A stretch of 64,000 nucleotides of DNA from Nereocystis luetkeana (GCA_031213475.1 JARUPZ010000015.1:10072528-10136527); one strand, 5' to 3'. Counted from the stretch's first letter, positions 41,948 to 53,251 are shown. Made by a program: numbers and translations. The notes: generated by a model not told the origin, from the sequence alone.

Positions 41948-44149
41948 TCAAGATTCGTCTACGTTACCCCGGACCCCCCGTGCAAACGCGCTAGCCAAGT
42001 GAATTTTCCGACACCAAGAGCCTCGTAGAGCTCTCGTGGAAGTCATATAGCGCGCCGGAGAAAGAGGAAGCTTGATCAGTCCCGGGTCGTCCAAAACTCG
42101 AACCAAATATACTCCATCCGTGGGCGTAGTCGCGCTGATTTTCCCGAGCCACCACAGCCCGTCGTCGCTCTTGTACCAAAAATAGGCCCCGTTGGGAAGC
42201 ACGGTGCTGCAGTATCGGCGGAGCCAGTCAGCGTGCGAGACGCAGCCATGGCCGGGTGCCAGAAACCTCTCGCCGTTACTCCCAGAGAACTCCCGTTGTG
42301 CTGTGCCGATTCTCATTCAGCGGTACAAGTGGTTGGGTTGGCGGTGCTGGTTCGGGGTGCCGGCCCAGTAGCGCAAAATTGCGTGGCGAGAAAGCTGAAG
42401 GTCCATTTCCCGTTCCCAGGACGGACGGGATAGTCCTGTCCAGTGTGTCTCGTACATCACCGCGGTGACGCCACCTCGACCTCGAACCGATTGGTGTCCG
42501 GTAATTTTTTTCACTTCGAGTCGGTGAAGAGGTGTTGAGATGTCGTCCTGGGTGACGTGGTACGAGGGAAATTTCTTGGAAAAGTTGTTGAGCATGTACT
42601 GCAGCAACCCCGCTGGCAATTACTTCGGCATGTCGCCACAGTCGTGGGTGTTGGTACAGGGCTTGCAGCGTTGAACTGAAACGCGCCGGCGAGCATCCGC
42701 GCCGGGCATATCGGAGGGAAGATCCAAATACAGGAGCTTTGCCCCAAAAGGAGACCCGTCCGGGGTGTCCGCTGCGGGGCAGGGGCCAACTGCGAGAACT
42801 TCGTAGGGGCCTGTCCAGTTGAGTGAGAGTTTGGCCTAGAGGGCCTTGGCGTCCGTGTCGGGTTTTGTCCCCTCGCGGATGGTGGCCACCGTATTGTACA
42901 CCTACGCCCAGCCGCCAACGTCAAATCTGGGGGCCGGACGCAGAGCGTCGGCGAGGGCGGAGTTGCGGCGGTTCACGCCGGCAACAGTGAGGGCGTGGTA
43001 TTCGCGAACGATATCGTACGCGCGCTGCTGGCGGTCCGTCGCCAAGTCGCAATAGGTGAGGTGGGCGCGGGCCAAGCTTTGGTGGCCGGCATCTCCAGCA
43101 CGCTCAAAAATCGTGAGGGGGAGGCGTGGCAGCCGACCCATATGTACCCCGTTGGGAGCCAAGCCCGTGGCGGCACTGACCGAATTGTTGTACGCAAATT
43201 CGACATGAGGGAGCTGTTCATCCCAGTTGTTCTGGAGCTCGTTGACGACCATAGCCAGCATTTGGGCCATCGTGTGGTTTACACGTTCCACCCCACCGTT
43301 GCCGTTTGGGTGGTAGGAGCTGGTGGCAATTTTTCGAACCCCGAGAAGCTGATATACAGCGTGCGAAAGCTTGGAGCAGAACTGGAGGCCGTTGTCCGAA
43401 AGGATGCTGCGCGGGCACCCCCAGAGAGAAATATACTGGTTGGTGAGAATGTTAGCCGCGCCCTCAGCGGTGAACTCTGCCGCAGTGACAGCGTACATGT
43501 CGGCTCGGCGGCTGAAACGATCAGTGAAAATCAAGATGTAAGTAATGCTTCGAGGCGTCACCGGGAGAGGGCCGAAACTGTCGATGCTGACGACGATGCC
43601 GGGCCCTTCTGGCAAGGGCAAGGTGATGGTGGGCCACCGGACCGTCTGCCACAACGTTTTCCGTGCTTGGCACTTCAAGCAGTTGCGTAACCACCACTGG
43701 GTGCAGATGCTTATACCCATCCACCAGTAGAAACGTTCGATCATACGTAGGGTGCGCGCGGTCCCCAGGTGGCAGGAAGCCCTGGAATGACAAGCCTGCA
43801 TGACCCAGGGGCGCATGAGTAGCGGCACATACATGCCACTCACCCGGCGTTGCGTGTCTGACGCAAGGGGGGGGGACGGCCGTCGAACGAGTAGAAGGAT
43901 ACTCGCGTCCGTGGTGTGCAAGTGGCCTTTGTGAGCCAGCTCCTGAACCTCCGAAAAGGGAGGGCGCTGGTGGGAAGGGAAACAGGACAAAAAGTCGGTT
44001 GGCGACACGTCCGGCCGGCCAAGGGCTATGTAACGGATGGCGGCGTTGCACGCGGGCTCGGCTTGTTGTTCCCGAACCCAATCGGTGTGCGAATCGCGCG
44101 CTGCAGATTCACCGAACTGACTTTCTGCAGCTGCGCCGAGAGCGTTCAA
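41948..44149 (-). pseudogene. Ty3-type integrase with chromodomain-like tail, four in-frame stops
   Basis: One minus frame spans the whole interval. It starts with an HHCC zinc-binding region (CHLGTARTLRM...CLKCQARK), then the rve core with the D,D-35-E triad: VSIDSFGPL, ILSDNGLQF and GGVERVNHT, with exactly 35 residues between the last two acidic residues. After TAG codons at 42902-42904 and 42836-42838 and TAA at 42620-42622 comes a chromodomain-like segment (THWTGLSRPSWERE...ILRYWAG). A further TGA at 42317-42319 precedes a conserved tail with YFWYKSDDGLWWLGKI. The stops destroy the C-terminal targeting region; the catalytic core is still open. Confidence 0.88.
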
Positions 44150-45130
44150 GTCATTCGTGGGGACGGGCGGTGCGTCAGTTGGCCGCGGAAGCCGTAGGGG
44201 GGGGGGTTCCTACGGACTCGGCGCGGTCGCGTTCGGACGGGATGGGTACCGTCGGGACCAACGAAGCGGCAGGAGTCGGGGTCAAAACGACTGGCGCGGT
44301 CGGTCGCGGCCGTGGGGCTCACGGCGGGGTGATAGCACGCCGGGCGGATGGTCTAGGGGCCCTGCCGGGCCCGAATCCATAATCAACAGCCGGCGGCGCG
44401 GAGCCAGCGGCGGCGGCGATTCGTCGGCGCGTCCGAGTGGAGATGTGGCCGGAAGACAGCAAAACGTTCGGAGGCGCCGGGGTGCCAGGCGGCGATGCGG
44501 TAGACGCGGCCGGATCAGTGATCGCAGCGGAATCTTCTCCTTGTAGAATGCTCGTCGGGGGAGGAGCGCGCTCGGCGACAATCGTCGCTGCAGCGGGGGC
44601 TTCTGCATTGCCCTGGCCTGGAGGGGCAGACGCGGCGGGAGCAGCACTCACGGCGGAATCTTGTTACTGTAAAGTGCTCGTCGGGGAAGGAGCGCGCTGG
44701 GCGACAATCGTCGCTGCAGCGCGAGAATCTGCAGAGCCCTGGTTGCCCCCGGAGGGTACGAAAACAATCGAAGCGAAAGCGGTGTTGGCGGCAGGAGAAA
44801 AAGCCCTCAAGCCAGGACGGCGATCGACGGTGGCGACGGAAGCAGATACATGAAAGACGAATCTCCCCGAAGGAGCAGAGAGGTCGTCAATCCTCATACG
44901 TGGCCTGTGTGTGCGCAAATCACAAACATCCGAAGAGGTGGAAGGCAGCCCACCCAAGACGGCACTTTCGTTGCGGGGCACCAGCCCACCCAAACCTACA
45001 CCGGGGGTCGGGGAAGAGCGAGTGCGAAGCCCGCTGGCTCGGATGAGGAATATACCCCCGTCCTCGACGGAGGTGAGGCTGCTAGACCCACTCCGGTCGT
45101 GTTTTGTAGCGGCTCCGGCAAGCGGGAGAG
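44150..45130 (-). other. Ala/Pro-rich linker between RNase H and integrase of the Ty3-type element
   Basis: The minus frames here are low-complexity Ala/Pro/Ser-rich. A roughly 131-bp direct duplication (about 44541-44605 and 44672-44735) encodes AAATIVAERAPPPTSILQ and AAATIVAQRAPSPTSTLQ. No catalytic domain is visible. Confidence 0.6.
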
Positions 45131-45134
45131 AAAA

Positions 45135-45584
45135 TCAGCATTTCCGTTGGCGCGCGCTGCCCTTGCGGTACTCGAGGGTGTAGTCGAACGCGGTGAGAAA
45201 CTCGAGCCACCGCTGGACTCGCGCGGAGTGGTCCCCTACTTTGCCGATGCTCTCCAGTGTTTTGTGGTCCGAAAAGGTGCAAAACTTTGTCCCCCATAGG
45301 TAGCCTCGGAGTCGTTTGATGGCCCAGACAATGCTGCCATCTTCCAGGTCCAATAGGGTCCAGTGCCTCTCGGAATCGAGCGTAGCGCGGCTGATATAAG
45401 CAATGGGCCGCATCGAGCCGTCCAGTTGTTCTTGTTCGAGCGCGGCAGCCAAACCGTCGATGCAGGCGTCACAGTACACGCGAGAGGGGCGGGAGCCGTC
45501 GGTTACAGCGTCCCAGTCCGGGAAGACCAAATTACCGGGGCAGCGAGGGGGTAGAGAGCGGTAGGAACGGCTAATAAATCGCAT
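45135..45584 (-). pseudogene. Ty3-type RNase H fragment, frameshifted at its end
   Basis: SRVYCDACIDGLAAALEQ, RPIAYISRATLDSERHW, WAIKRLRGYLWGTKF and FSDHKTL are the hallmarks of the Ty3 RNase H domain fused to RT. After YTLEYRKGS the expected ANGNADFLSR continues in another frame, showing a frameshift near 45150. Upstream, only a short stub precedes the domain, so the RT is missing. Confidence 0.88.
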
Positions 45585-46103
45585 TTAGCTGGCACGTCGC
45601 AGGAGTACTGTATACTGCACCACTGAGGGGGGCACCACGCAGACCCAAACTGCGAGGGAGCACGTAGGCTCATTTTCTCGAAACAAATGCACGCTCAGGC
45701 GCACACTCGTCGATGTCTTCAGAGGAGTTGATTCGCCAACCCCTCCCCAGAAACGAGGAGTGCATTTTTGCTCGCACGCGGTGGATGCCGCACCAACCGC
45801 GAGCATGCGATCCAAAACATCTCGCCGAATGAAGGTCTGTGGGGAGCCAGTGTCAAGAAGCGCCACGCAGCCAAAAGGTGCAAGAACGCCAGCTCCGCTG
45901 TGGATCGCGATTTTGGTTGTAAAAGAGGCGTCATCGGGGGTAATGGTGCCCTCGACGAGGCAGGGGCCGTGTTCTGGCAGCGCGAGGGAAGGGTCGACAC
46001 CAGGTGCGACAGCCAAAACCTCGGGGCTGTGATCAGCCGGTGCATCAGAAAAATCGGTCGAAAACTTCAAAGGAGGACCTGGGCAAGCGCGGGCCACGGT
46101 CAA
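45585..46103 (-). pseudogene. Ty3-type aspartic protease
   Basis: VALLDTGSPQTFI is the catalytic LLDTGS motif of retroviral-type aspartic proteases. The frame ends with a TAG at 45585-45587, placed where Trp is expected in the LLGRDSW-like segment. It is directly continuous, in the same frame, with the MRF...RSYRSLPP stub leading into RNase H. Thus protease and RNase H are fused across a deletion of RT. Confidence 0.8.
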
Positions 46104-46613
46104 AGGCGGGGCGGCGCTGGTGAAATCTCATGAATTCTGTCAGTCGTTGTCGGAGTGAAAACATGATGAGAGGAGGAGGGGGGTGCCAACCCGGCCTCAC
46201 TTGAGCGGAGGGTGTCGCGAACGGTGGAAAGAGCTTTCCCGAGCAATTTTTTCCCACGATACCGAGAGGGGTCTTGAGCCTCGGGGACGTCTGCCCGGAG
46301 ACCGATGCCCGACACGGGGTCAACAGGACTGGCGTCAGCCAAAACATGGTGCCAGTGCTCACTAGGTGCTACTTCATGACCGGGTTCTGCGTGAATTTGG
46401 CAAAGGAACCAGCAAGGACGGCGACTTCCCGAACGTAGTCCCAGGTAGCGCAGTCGAAGTTATACACGCCTCGGCCGAAGCGTTTGTGTTCGCGAGGGTC
46501 TGGCGAGGCCATATAGCCTTTTCAGTCATTATATACTGCTTCGCGCAGGAATATGGCACTCCGTCAATGACAAAAACCGAGGGGGACCACTGCGAAAGAT
46601 AGGAAGGGGGCTG

Positions 46614-47549
46614 CTAGAAAAGTACCACCCGCTCCGAATAATACTCGAGAGTGGGGTCAAAGACCGAAGATGTCGAGCCGTCGGTGGCCGCCGTTGCGGT
46701 GTGTATGGGGGGGAGTGTGCTTCTCTGAGAGCACTGAGCCCCTGGTGCACGAGGCGAGCCCGGTTCCACGAATACTAGCTCAGTGTCACCATTGCCCGTA
46801 GGCAAAAAAGCGCCAGAAGGTTCTCTTGCTGCGCCCGATGATCTCTGTCCTGGACCAAAGGGGGCAGGGGGCTCAGGGCCCGTTCTGCTTGACGAGAGCT
46901 GCGATTCTTCCGAATTTAACGGGTATGATGTCCGGTTGATCTTACCAGAGGCTGTGGAGTCATCACTGGCTCGACGGGCAGTACCAGGTGTTTCCTGTTC
47001 CACAGGAGCCGAGGGAGCGCGGCGCACGAGGAGTGGCGTGCGCGAAGACGAAAGAGGGCCTGCAGACCCTGTAGACGACTTCAAGAACGGTGCTCCGGTG
47101 GGGGGCAACAAAGGGTCCACCGGAGAGGGCTTCCGTCCTATAGACCTGGTGGGGAATGGGGACGAGGGAGCTAATCTTGTCGACTCTTCCTTGATAGGAA
47201 AACGGATGGAGCGGCCACCGTTATTGCAAAGAAACGCCGAGTCGAGCTTCAACCGAGATCTCGGGGGTTCGGTGTTTGCCTTCCCGCACCTCAAACCGAC
47301 CGCTACCGCATGGCCGGGAGGTGAAAGAGGGGGACACCCTCGCTGAAAAGAACGACGCGACGGCGCGACACGCGTGGTGCCGCTCGGTGCATGGTTCGGG
47401 AGAGGGGCCTTTATCTCACCTGCTCTCGTGCCCAGGGTGAGGGGAGCGGCGCTCGAGGCGTGGGCTCCCGACATCGGCGAAGGCGCACAGGGACTCACCG
47501 GTAGAACCGGTGGAGCTGAGTCGCTGCGTCGGTCCGAAGTACGGAGCAA
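46614..47549 (-). CDS. Ser/Pro-rich ORF between gag and protease of the Ty3-type element
   Basis: 311 codons open on the minus strand, rich in Ser, Pro, Arg and Thr, without a recognised domain. It lies between the zinc-knuckle segment and the protease, where Ty3-type elements often have a variable spacer. Its frame matches the knuckle and protease frames, so it is probably part of one decayed gag-pol polyprotein. Confidence 0.5.
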   Translation of the reverse strand: MLRTSDRRSDSAPPVLPVSPCAPSPMSGAHASSAAPLTLGTRAGEIKAPLPNHAPSGTTRVAPSRRSFQRGCPPLSPPGHAVAVGLRCGKANTEPPRSRLKLDSAFLCNNGGRSIRFPIKEESTRLAPSSPFPTRSIGRKPSPVDPLLPPTGAPFLKSSTGSAGPLSSSRTPLLVRRAPSAPVEQETPGTARRASDDSTASGKINRTSYPLNSEESQLSSSRTGPEPPAPFGPGQRSSGAAREPSGAFLPTGNGDTELVFVEPGSPRAPGAQCSQRSTLPPIHTATAATDGSTSSVFDPTLEYYSERVVLF

Positions 47550-47963
47550 CGCGCGGGGGGGGAACGGCGCAGGGCGACGCTGAGTGCTGAGTTAGCCTGG
47601 GACGCGTGCATCTTGTGAAATCAATGTATTTTCTCCCGGCAATGCTGGCGGCGGGCGGGCAGCAGGGGCCGAACCGCCGTCGACCTGTCAGTTACGGACG
47701 CGGAAGGGGCCTGGATGGCGTCCGGTGGGGTTACCGTCCGAATTATGCGAAGCACCGTAGCGAACCCCCGACGCGAGAGCCGGGGTGGAAGAGACAGGGT
47801 TGGTCGAACCACACCGTGGTAGCCGGAGTTAGACTGTTGGTGTCCTCGTTTCACGTGTGTGTTGTAGCCGTCACCTTGTCTGTGACCCTGGCCGTCATGC
47901 TGCCCACGGGAATGGCCGGAACGATGGGTGTTTTTCTTGTGGTTGAGCTTGTTTGGCCGTGAG

Positions 47964-48227
47964 TTATTTTCGCGGCGGAGATGGGTCATGCGTTCTTACC
48001 AACGACGGAACGCCGCTCCGTCGTCGCCAAGCGTTCCGAGTTCCGAGGACGGGGTTGAGAATACCGCTGAGGTTTTGAAAGGGGTGCCTACACTGTCTGA
48101 GGGAGTGTGAGTCTTCGTGGCAGTTCAAACAGAGGCCTCTGGTTTCGCTGAGGGCGGTCGCGCGAGCGGGCGATGAAAGTAGATCACTCCAGAGGGAACG
48201 GTCCTCGGTCTGGATGGACATGCACAC
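47964..48227 (-). pseudogene. Gag nucleocapsid segment with CCHC zinc knuckle
   Basis: GLCLNCHEDSHSLRQCRHPF contains C-X2-C-X4-H-X4-C, the Gag zinc knuckle. The segment is in a different frame from the capsid-like piece upstream (48257-48826), so a frameshift lies between them. Confidence 0.75.
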
Positions 48228-48256
48228 AGCGTGAACTTCAGTATAGTGGTGTTCTT

Positions 48257-48826
48257 CTAGGGGCGGCAGGTGGAAACGGTGTCAAGCCACGGGTCGAGGC
48301 GGCCAGGGATGGATTCGGGGGTGTTCATCGCAAGCGGATTATTGCGCGACCCCGTCTGCCAAACGGGCGACCAGGGGAGCGTCCGGCCCTGGCCGCGACC
48401 ATTACTGGCGGGCCGGGGCCCCGACGGGGTAGATGACTGCACACTCCTCGAAGAAGCAGGCAGATAAACATATTTTTCGCCGTTGATGGCAGATATCTTA
48501 TTATTCGCGAGAGCCTCAAAAGCCAACCACATGGCGTCCGAAGTACCAAACGGCCTCGACACCGTAGCTAAAACTCCCGGGTACAGCGTGGGCATCAAGC
48601 TGGGGAACTGCTCGTTCACTTCCATCCAAACAACCTCCAAAACAACCTCCACCCCCGGTGCCAAAACACGCTCAGTCCCCGTCGCTGCCGACACCACCCC
48701 TCGAAAAACACGGCTAAAATCGAAAAATGGGGTCCCGTTAATTACGCCAAAGTTATGCAACTTGGTGTAGCTGGCCCCCGTGTCGGTGCGGTCGAAGAGG
48801 TCGCTCAGCAGCCTCAGGAGGAGCAT
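48257..48826 (-). pseudogene. Gag capsid-like segment of the Ty3-type element
   Basis: 189 open codons with a plausible folded composition (LLLRLLSDLFDRTDTG..., SDAMWLAFEALANNK), ending in a Pro/Ser-rich linker before the knuckle. It follows the 48814-49923 segment in another frame. I recognise no domain from sequence alone; the position implies Gag. Confidence 0.55.
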
Positions 48827-49923
48827 GAACGTCTCCGGTCCCGTCGATCCAGCTGCGAGGGCGCGCGACGCCTGCCCAAAACATCATCCATCAAGGTAGT
48901 GAGGGGGGCGGTCGTGGGCCTGTCAGGTGCGTTGGCGCGCGCTAAGGATTTCTTGAGGGGGTCCTCCCAGCCGGGGATCCAATCGGTAGAACTGAGGCCT
49001 TCGTGGCTGCCATCGTTGCACATCATGAGAATATCAGACGTGGAGGCCTTCACCGAACGAGTTAGTTGCTGCGCGGCGTCAGGAGGGTTGATCGGGGAGG
49101 AAAAAGGTAGAACGGAAATGCGTGAAATATCCTTCAGTCCCAGGTGTTTGTACGTCCGTTGGACGTCTGCGGTGTTCATTTTCGCGGCGGCGGCGGCAGA
49201 GTCGATCGCCGTCGTGCAAGCGTGGGCAAAGTAAGACGACACGGGCATGGCGGGGTCATCGGACATGGTCAAGCGACCAAGATGCGCGGCGGAGGAAGCA
49301 ACTCCCGCCAGCGAGGGAACCACTTGCCTCTTGGAGCCAGTGCTGACCTCCGGAATGGGGCGTTCGCCGCTGCCGTTCGAGGAGGATCTCGAAGAGTTTG
49401 CCTGCGACGCGTCTTCCCGCGGGCGGTAGCTCCAGTTTCGCCTGTCGCTCGAACTGTCCTTCCCCTGGCCCCGGTTTCGTCCAGCCCCATTTCGCCGGAA
49501 TTTGCGCCGGCCGCGATTTGAACCCTGTCCGCGGTGGGCCCTGCCGTCATGGCCTGCCGAGGCTCCCCCCATGCTTGGTCGCCGGTGGTCCCGGTCGCCA
49601 CCGCGACGGTAGGGGCGGTCGCGGGCCCCATAGCTATCGAGGGCTCCGGCCCCATAGCTATCGGGGGCTCCCGGGTGTTGGTGCCCCGGGGGTCGGTGAG
49701 CCCGATCGCCCGAGAGGGGGTTGGAGGGGGCGTGGGCCTGACCCGAGCCCTGTCCGACGTCCGGGAGCCGTTGTCCCTGGGCGCCGAGGTCGGCCTGGCG
49801 CTTGTAGTGACGCCCATACTCCGTCGGGGTTGGCCAAAAAACGGTGGCGGAGCATAAGTCGTGCGCCTGCCGCAGGCTTATCACGAGAGCCATGGTGTGC
49901 TCCCGGCGTTGCTGGGCATCCAA
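48814..49923 (-). pseudogene. Gag middle segment of the Ty3-type element
   Basis: 369 open codons. The N-terminal third is Arg/Gly/Pro-rich, perhaps RNA-binding. The C-terminal part (KMNTADVQRTYKHLGLKDIS, SSTDWIPGWEDPL) looks like ordered protein and leads into the capsid-like segment through a frameshift near 48820. The GC-rich base composition keeps several other frames open. Confidence 0.55.
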
Positions 49924-49943
49924 CTGTCACCCGCCATGACGAG

Positions 49944-51125
49944 CTAAGCGTCGTGTACGGAGAGGTCGTTCGCGGGCATGTCCAGTCGGAGCTGGCGAGC
50001 GGCAGAGACAACCCTCGCTGCCGCCTCAAGGGGGAAGCACGAATTTGGGCCGGCGGCCATGCAGGCGACACTCCCCTGGAAGAAATCCATATCCCCGGTA
50101 CGCTTGATCCGGGCGTCGACCGCGATCGCGCTAGGAGGGAGCGTGGCGGAGGGGCTAAGTCCGGGGGCTGGAGTGGCCGTTGTCGCGGCCTCGGCTTGGA
50201 GAAGGCGCTTCCCTAAGGTTCTTGCCTCGGCAACACGACGGAGCTTCGTGCTGCTGTCCGCCCGGGCAGCCCACAGAGCTTCCCTGGCGCGGGATATAGA
50301 GTCCTGGGCGTGGGAGGCGGAGCGCGCGGCGTCCTCCGAGGTCACGGCGGCCGCCTTCGAAGCGCTGTTAGCGGCCCCCGAGGCAGTGGTAGCGTCGGCG
50401 CCGGTGCGAGCGACCGCTGATGCCTCATGCTCGGCCACTGTGAGCGCCTGCGCCCGACGGCGGGCGGTTGCCGCCGAGGCCGCCCCGAGGGTCTCGGCGG
50501 CAGTCAAGGCCCGTTCGGCCGCGGCGACGTCGGGGTGATCGTCGGCGGCAGCAATTGACCGCTCGACTGCGGCAGCGTCGGCCTGAGCTGGGTTCGAGCA
50601 TTGGGCCGTGGCCCCCACGCCGAGGCCCGGAATGTCTGACCAGCACCGGATGAGGGCAGCCTGAGCCTCGACCGAGAGGGAGGTCCAGGCCTCTGGTAGT
50701 TGGGGGGGCAGGGCTTGAACCCCGTCCAGCTCCGTCCCCCATACTGTGCCTTTCATCGCCGTCCGCTCCTCGCCCTCGGAATCTCGGGCCTCGTAGTCCA
50801 CAGCGTCATCCAGATCCGTTCGGCCCGGGAGCTGGGGTGTCCTCTCTCCCGACGAGGGAGAGGGGCCGTATGTCCTCAGACCACTGGCAGACCTGGCGGG
50901 GCTGGGGGACTCTTTCTTTCCCTTTGCTGTCCGTGACATGCTGAGTCGGGGACGGGCGATAAACATCGGGGCAGGGGAGGACACCGGGGCAGGGGGGTAC
51001 ACCGGGGCCGGAGGAGGCGGCATTCGGCGGTACTCAGGGTGGTGTAACGAGGGAGCTGCGGTGGCTGTATCCGCGGCTTGTGCTTCAGCAACTTGTCTAG
51101 CTGTGATCAAGCCTTGGCGAGCCAT
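49944..51125 (-). CDS. Gag N-terminal Ala-rich coiled-coil segment
   Basis: 393 open codons. Residues about 30-70 are Pro-rich; about 180-330 are Ala-rich with heptad-like spacing (AAVERSIAAADDHPDVAAAE...), suggesting a coiled coil; the end has a PLEAAARVVSAARQLRLD helix. It is the first long frame downstream of the element leader. No named domain recognised. Confidence 0.55.
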   Translation of the reverse strand: MARQGLITARQVAEAQAADTATAAPSLHHPEYRRMPPPPAPVYPPAPVSSPAPMFIARPRLSMSRTAKGKKESPSPARSASGLRTYGPSPSSGERTPQLPGRTDLDDAVDYEARDSEGEERTAMKGTVWGTELDGVQALPPQLPEAWTSLSVEAQAALIRCWSDIPGLGVGATAQCSNPAQADAAAVERSIAAADDHPDVAAAERALTAAETLGAASAATARRRAQALTVAEHEASAVARTGADATTASGAANSASKAAAVTSEDAARSASHAQDSISRAREALWAARADSSTKLRRVAEARTLGKRLLQAEAATTATPAPGLSPSATLPPSAIAVDARIKRTGDMDFFQGSVACMAAGPNSCFPLEAAARVVSAARQLRLDMPANDLSVHDA

Positions 51126-51289
51126 TCGGCGAGCACTACGAACGCTTGGGGAGCCAGCATCGACCCCAGAAGGTGGCGCGAAAGGTATGCGGTCGTCACG
51201 GTTTGTACGTGTACTAACATCAAGTGTGTTTGGTGCAGGTACGTCGCCGGTACTGGGGGGGCAATAGAAAATATCGTCTCTTCCAACAG

Positions 51290-52300
51290 CAGTATTCTTT
51301 TTTTCTCAGCACGACATTTTCCAGCAGAATCGTCGCGGGTCGCTATATCAGCGGGTAAGGTAGGCGCAATACTGAGCTCCACGATGCCGTCTTGTGAGCG
51401 GGGCGCAGAAAAAATTCACGAGCGGCCGTCTCGCTGCCTCTAACAGGAGTCTCAAAACTTGCGGCAGTACTGTAGGTTCCAGCAAAATCGGCGTGGGTGG
51501 CTACGGCAGAGGAAAAGACAGGTGCACTACTGAAATGCAGTGTGCTGTCTTGTGGGCGAAGCGTGGGAAAAAATCACGAGCGGCCATATCGCTCCCTCTA
51601 ACAGCAGCATCAAAACTCGCAGCCGTACTAGAAATTTCAGCAGAAACGGCGCGGGTGGTCACAGCAGCGGGCAAAGCTGGCGCAATACCGAAATCCAGTG
51701 TGCCGTCTTGTGGGCGAGGCGTGGGAAAATTTTCACGAGCGCCATCGCTCCCTCTAACACCAGCATTAAAACTCGCAGCCGTACTTGAACGCTCAGCAGA
51801 ATCGGCGCGGGTGGTCACAGCAGCGGGTAAAGCGGGTGCAATACTGAAATCCAGTGTGCCGTCTTATGGGCGAGGAGTGGGGGAGTCTTCACGAGCGACC
51901 GCCTCGCTCTTTCTAACAGCAGTAGTAAAGCTCGAAGCAGTACTGGAGCTGCCAGGATCCCTGTTTGTTGCTACAGCAGCGAGGGAAGTAGGCTCGATAC
52001 TGAAATCCTGTGTGCCGTCTTGTGGGCGAGGCGCGGAAAGCATTCCACGAGCGGCCGCATCGCCCCCTCTAACAGCAGTAGTATTAAAACGCGCAGCAGT
52101 ACGGAATTTCCACGCGGTATCGCCGTTTGCAGTTACAGCAATGAGGGAAGCGTGCTCAATACTGAAATCCAGTGCGTCATCGTGTGACTCAGGCACGGGA
52201 AAATTCGCATCGTGCGCTCGCGTTGCGGGAAAACATCGCGAGTGGCAGCATCGCTCGCGGCTATCGTACGCGTACGAGCGAGGTAGGGCAGCAGTGGAAT
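51290..52300. repeat. About 159-bp tandem repeats in the Ty3-type leader
   Basis: About six copies with the landmarks CAGTGTGCCGTCTTGTGGGC, TCTAACAGCAG and CGGCGCGGGTGGTCACAGC. Successive starts at about 51375, 51535, 51695, 51855, 52005 and 52165 give a period near 159 bp. On the plus strand the repeats keep one frame open (51394-52506, a 53-residue unit), antisense to the element. Confidence 0.88.
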
Positions 52301-52506
52301 CGTGCGAGGCGAAAAAAGAGTCTCAATCACTCTCTCATCTGGCCCAGAAGCAGGTAGATCCGACGGCGAAGAGCGCAGCTGGGTGGCGTGAAAAGCGCTA
52401 CGTCCAGGTTTGTCTGACGCTCTCCGGCCCAGAGCAGAAACAGCTGGCTCAACGCTCTCGGCGGAGCCAGGTGGCTTGGACGGCAGAGGGCACGAGTGGG
52501 GAGTAA
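51394..52506 (+). other. Antisense 370-codon repeat ORF in the Ty3-type leader
   Basis: Open without stops across all tandem units, with a 53-residue period (KLAAVLERSAESARVVTAA and variants). The first codon is GTG and no ATG start was established. It may simply be a by-product of a repeat length divisible by three; there is no evidence of expression. Confidence 0.3.
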
Positions 52507-52660
52507 GATCTGCAAAACCCAAGGCCTGGCTGGTTACGCGCGCCACGCGCTCCGAAGAGTCCGACGCGCTCCGGCCCAGAGCAGAACAAGCTGGCTCAAC
52601 GCTCTCAGCGGAGCCAGGTGGCTCGGACGGTAGAGCTCATTCCGGCGGGCGAGAAGGCCC
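52410..52660. repeat. Short direct duplication near the Ty3-type 5' LTR
   Basis: A roughly 73-bp segment (GGCCCAGAGCAGAA...CTCAACGCTCTC...GCCAGGTGGC) occurs at about 52428-52492 and 52571-52640, spaced about 149 bp. A further pair (TGTACAAGGCGC(G/T)CGATC) lies at about 52746 and 52816. Confidence 0.75.
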
Positions 52661-53061
52661 GGAAAGGTCGTGAACCCGGGCCGTCTGCCGGAAGCTGCTC
52701 GAGCTTCGTCTAGCGGCTCCAACCCGGGCCTCTCGTGCGGGTGTGTTGTACAAGGCGCGCGATCCACGTCGTCATCATGGGGCTCCGGCCGAGACACACG
52801 CTCCGCTTGGTGGTGTGTACAAGGCGCTCGATCTCCATCGACGATATTTGGGCGGTGGGGCATTGAGGGGCTCTAGGCCTCAGTGTCTCGTCCATCATGA
52901 GGGGAAGCAGACCCTCCCTCCTCATGAGTCTCCATCGTGCAGTGGGTGGAGCAAACTGACTCAGCTAAAACAAAGCTGGGCGAAAGAAAAAACAGTGACA
53001 AAAAATACTTGTGCTGACAAAAAGGCAAAACGTCCTAAGCCAAAGACGCCACTTGTTAAGA

Positions 53062-53251
53062 TGCTTAGAGATAGAAGAGTAGCTTTACTCTTTTCGTGCA
53101 CGACGGAAACTGAGACCACGCTCGTGCCTCTCTGGAAAACCCCTGGTTTTTCACCTAAGATACGCCTTCCAAGTATTACAAATACGATCCCAGTGCCAGA
53201 ACCTGGGGTAATTACCGGGCTTTCAACCTCATACAAAGCAGTATCATAACA
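53062..53251 (-). repeat. 5' LTR of the Ty3-type element
   Basis: Partner of 41135-41323. On the minus strand it is followed by TCTTAACAAGTGGCGTC, where TGGCGTC could be the start of a tRNA primer site about ten bases inside the LTR; this is uncertain. Confidence 0.85.

Larger units (their letters stand above)
41135..53251 (-). mobile_element. Degenerate 12.1-kb Ty3/chromovirus-like retrotransposon lacking RT
   Basis: About 190-bp direct repeats (TG...CA read on the minus strand) flank, in minus-strand order, a repeat-rich leader, gag with a CCHC knuckle, an aspartic protease, RNase H and an integrase with a chromodomain-like tail. The order gag-PR-(RT)-RH-INT is that of Ty3/Gypsy elements. 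The LTRs differ at roughly a dozen positions, and the coding frames carry several stops and frameshifts, so the copy is old. No matching target duplication was found (TTGCT left, TGAGA right). The reverse transcriptase is absent. Confidence 0.85.

Noticed and set aside
44157-44853. Long plus-strand frames over the Ty3-type element
   Set aside because: GC-rich shadows of the minus-strand integrase linker; no motifs.
49398-50216. 272-codon plus-strand frame
   Set aside because: Antisense to the Arg/Gly-rich gag region; composition-driven opening without motifs.
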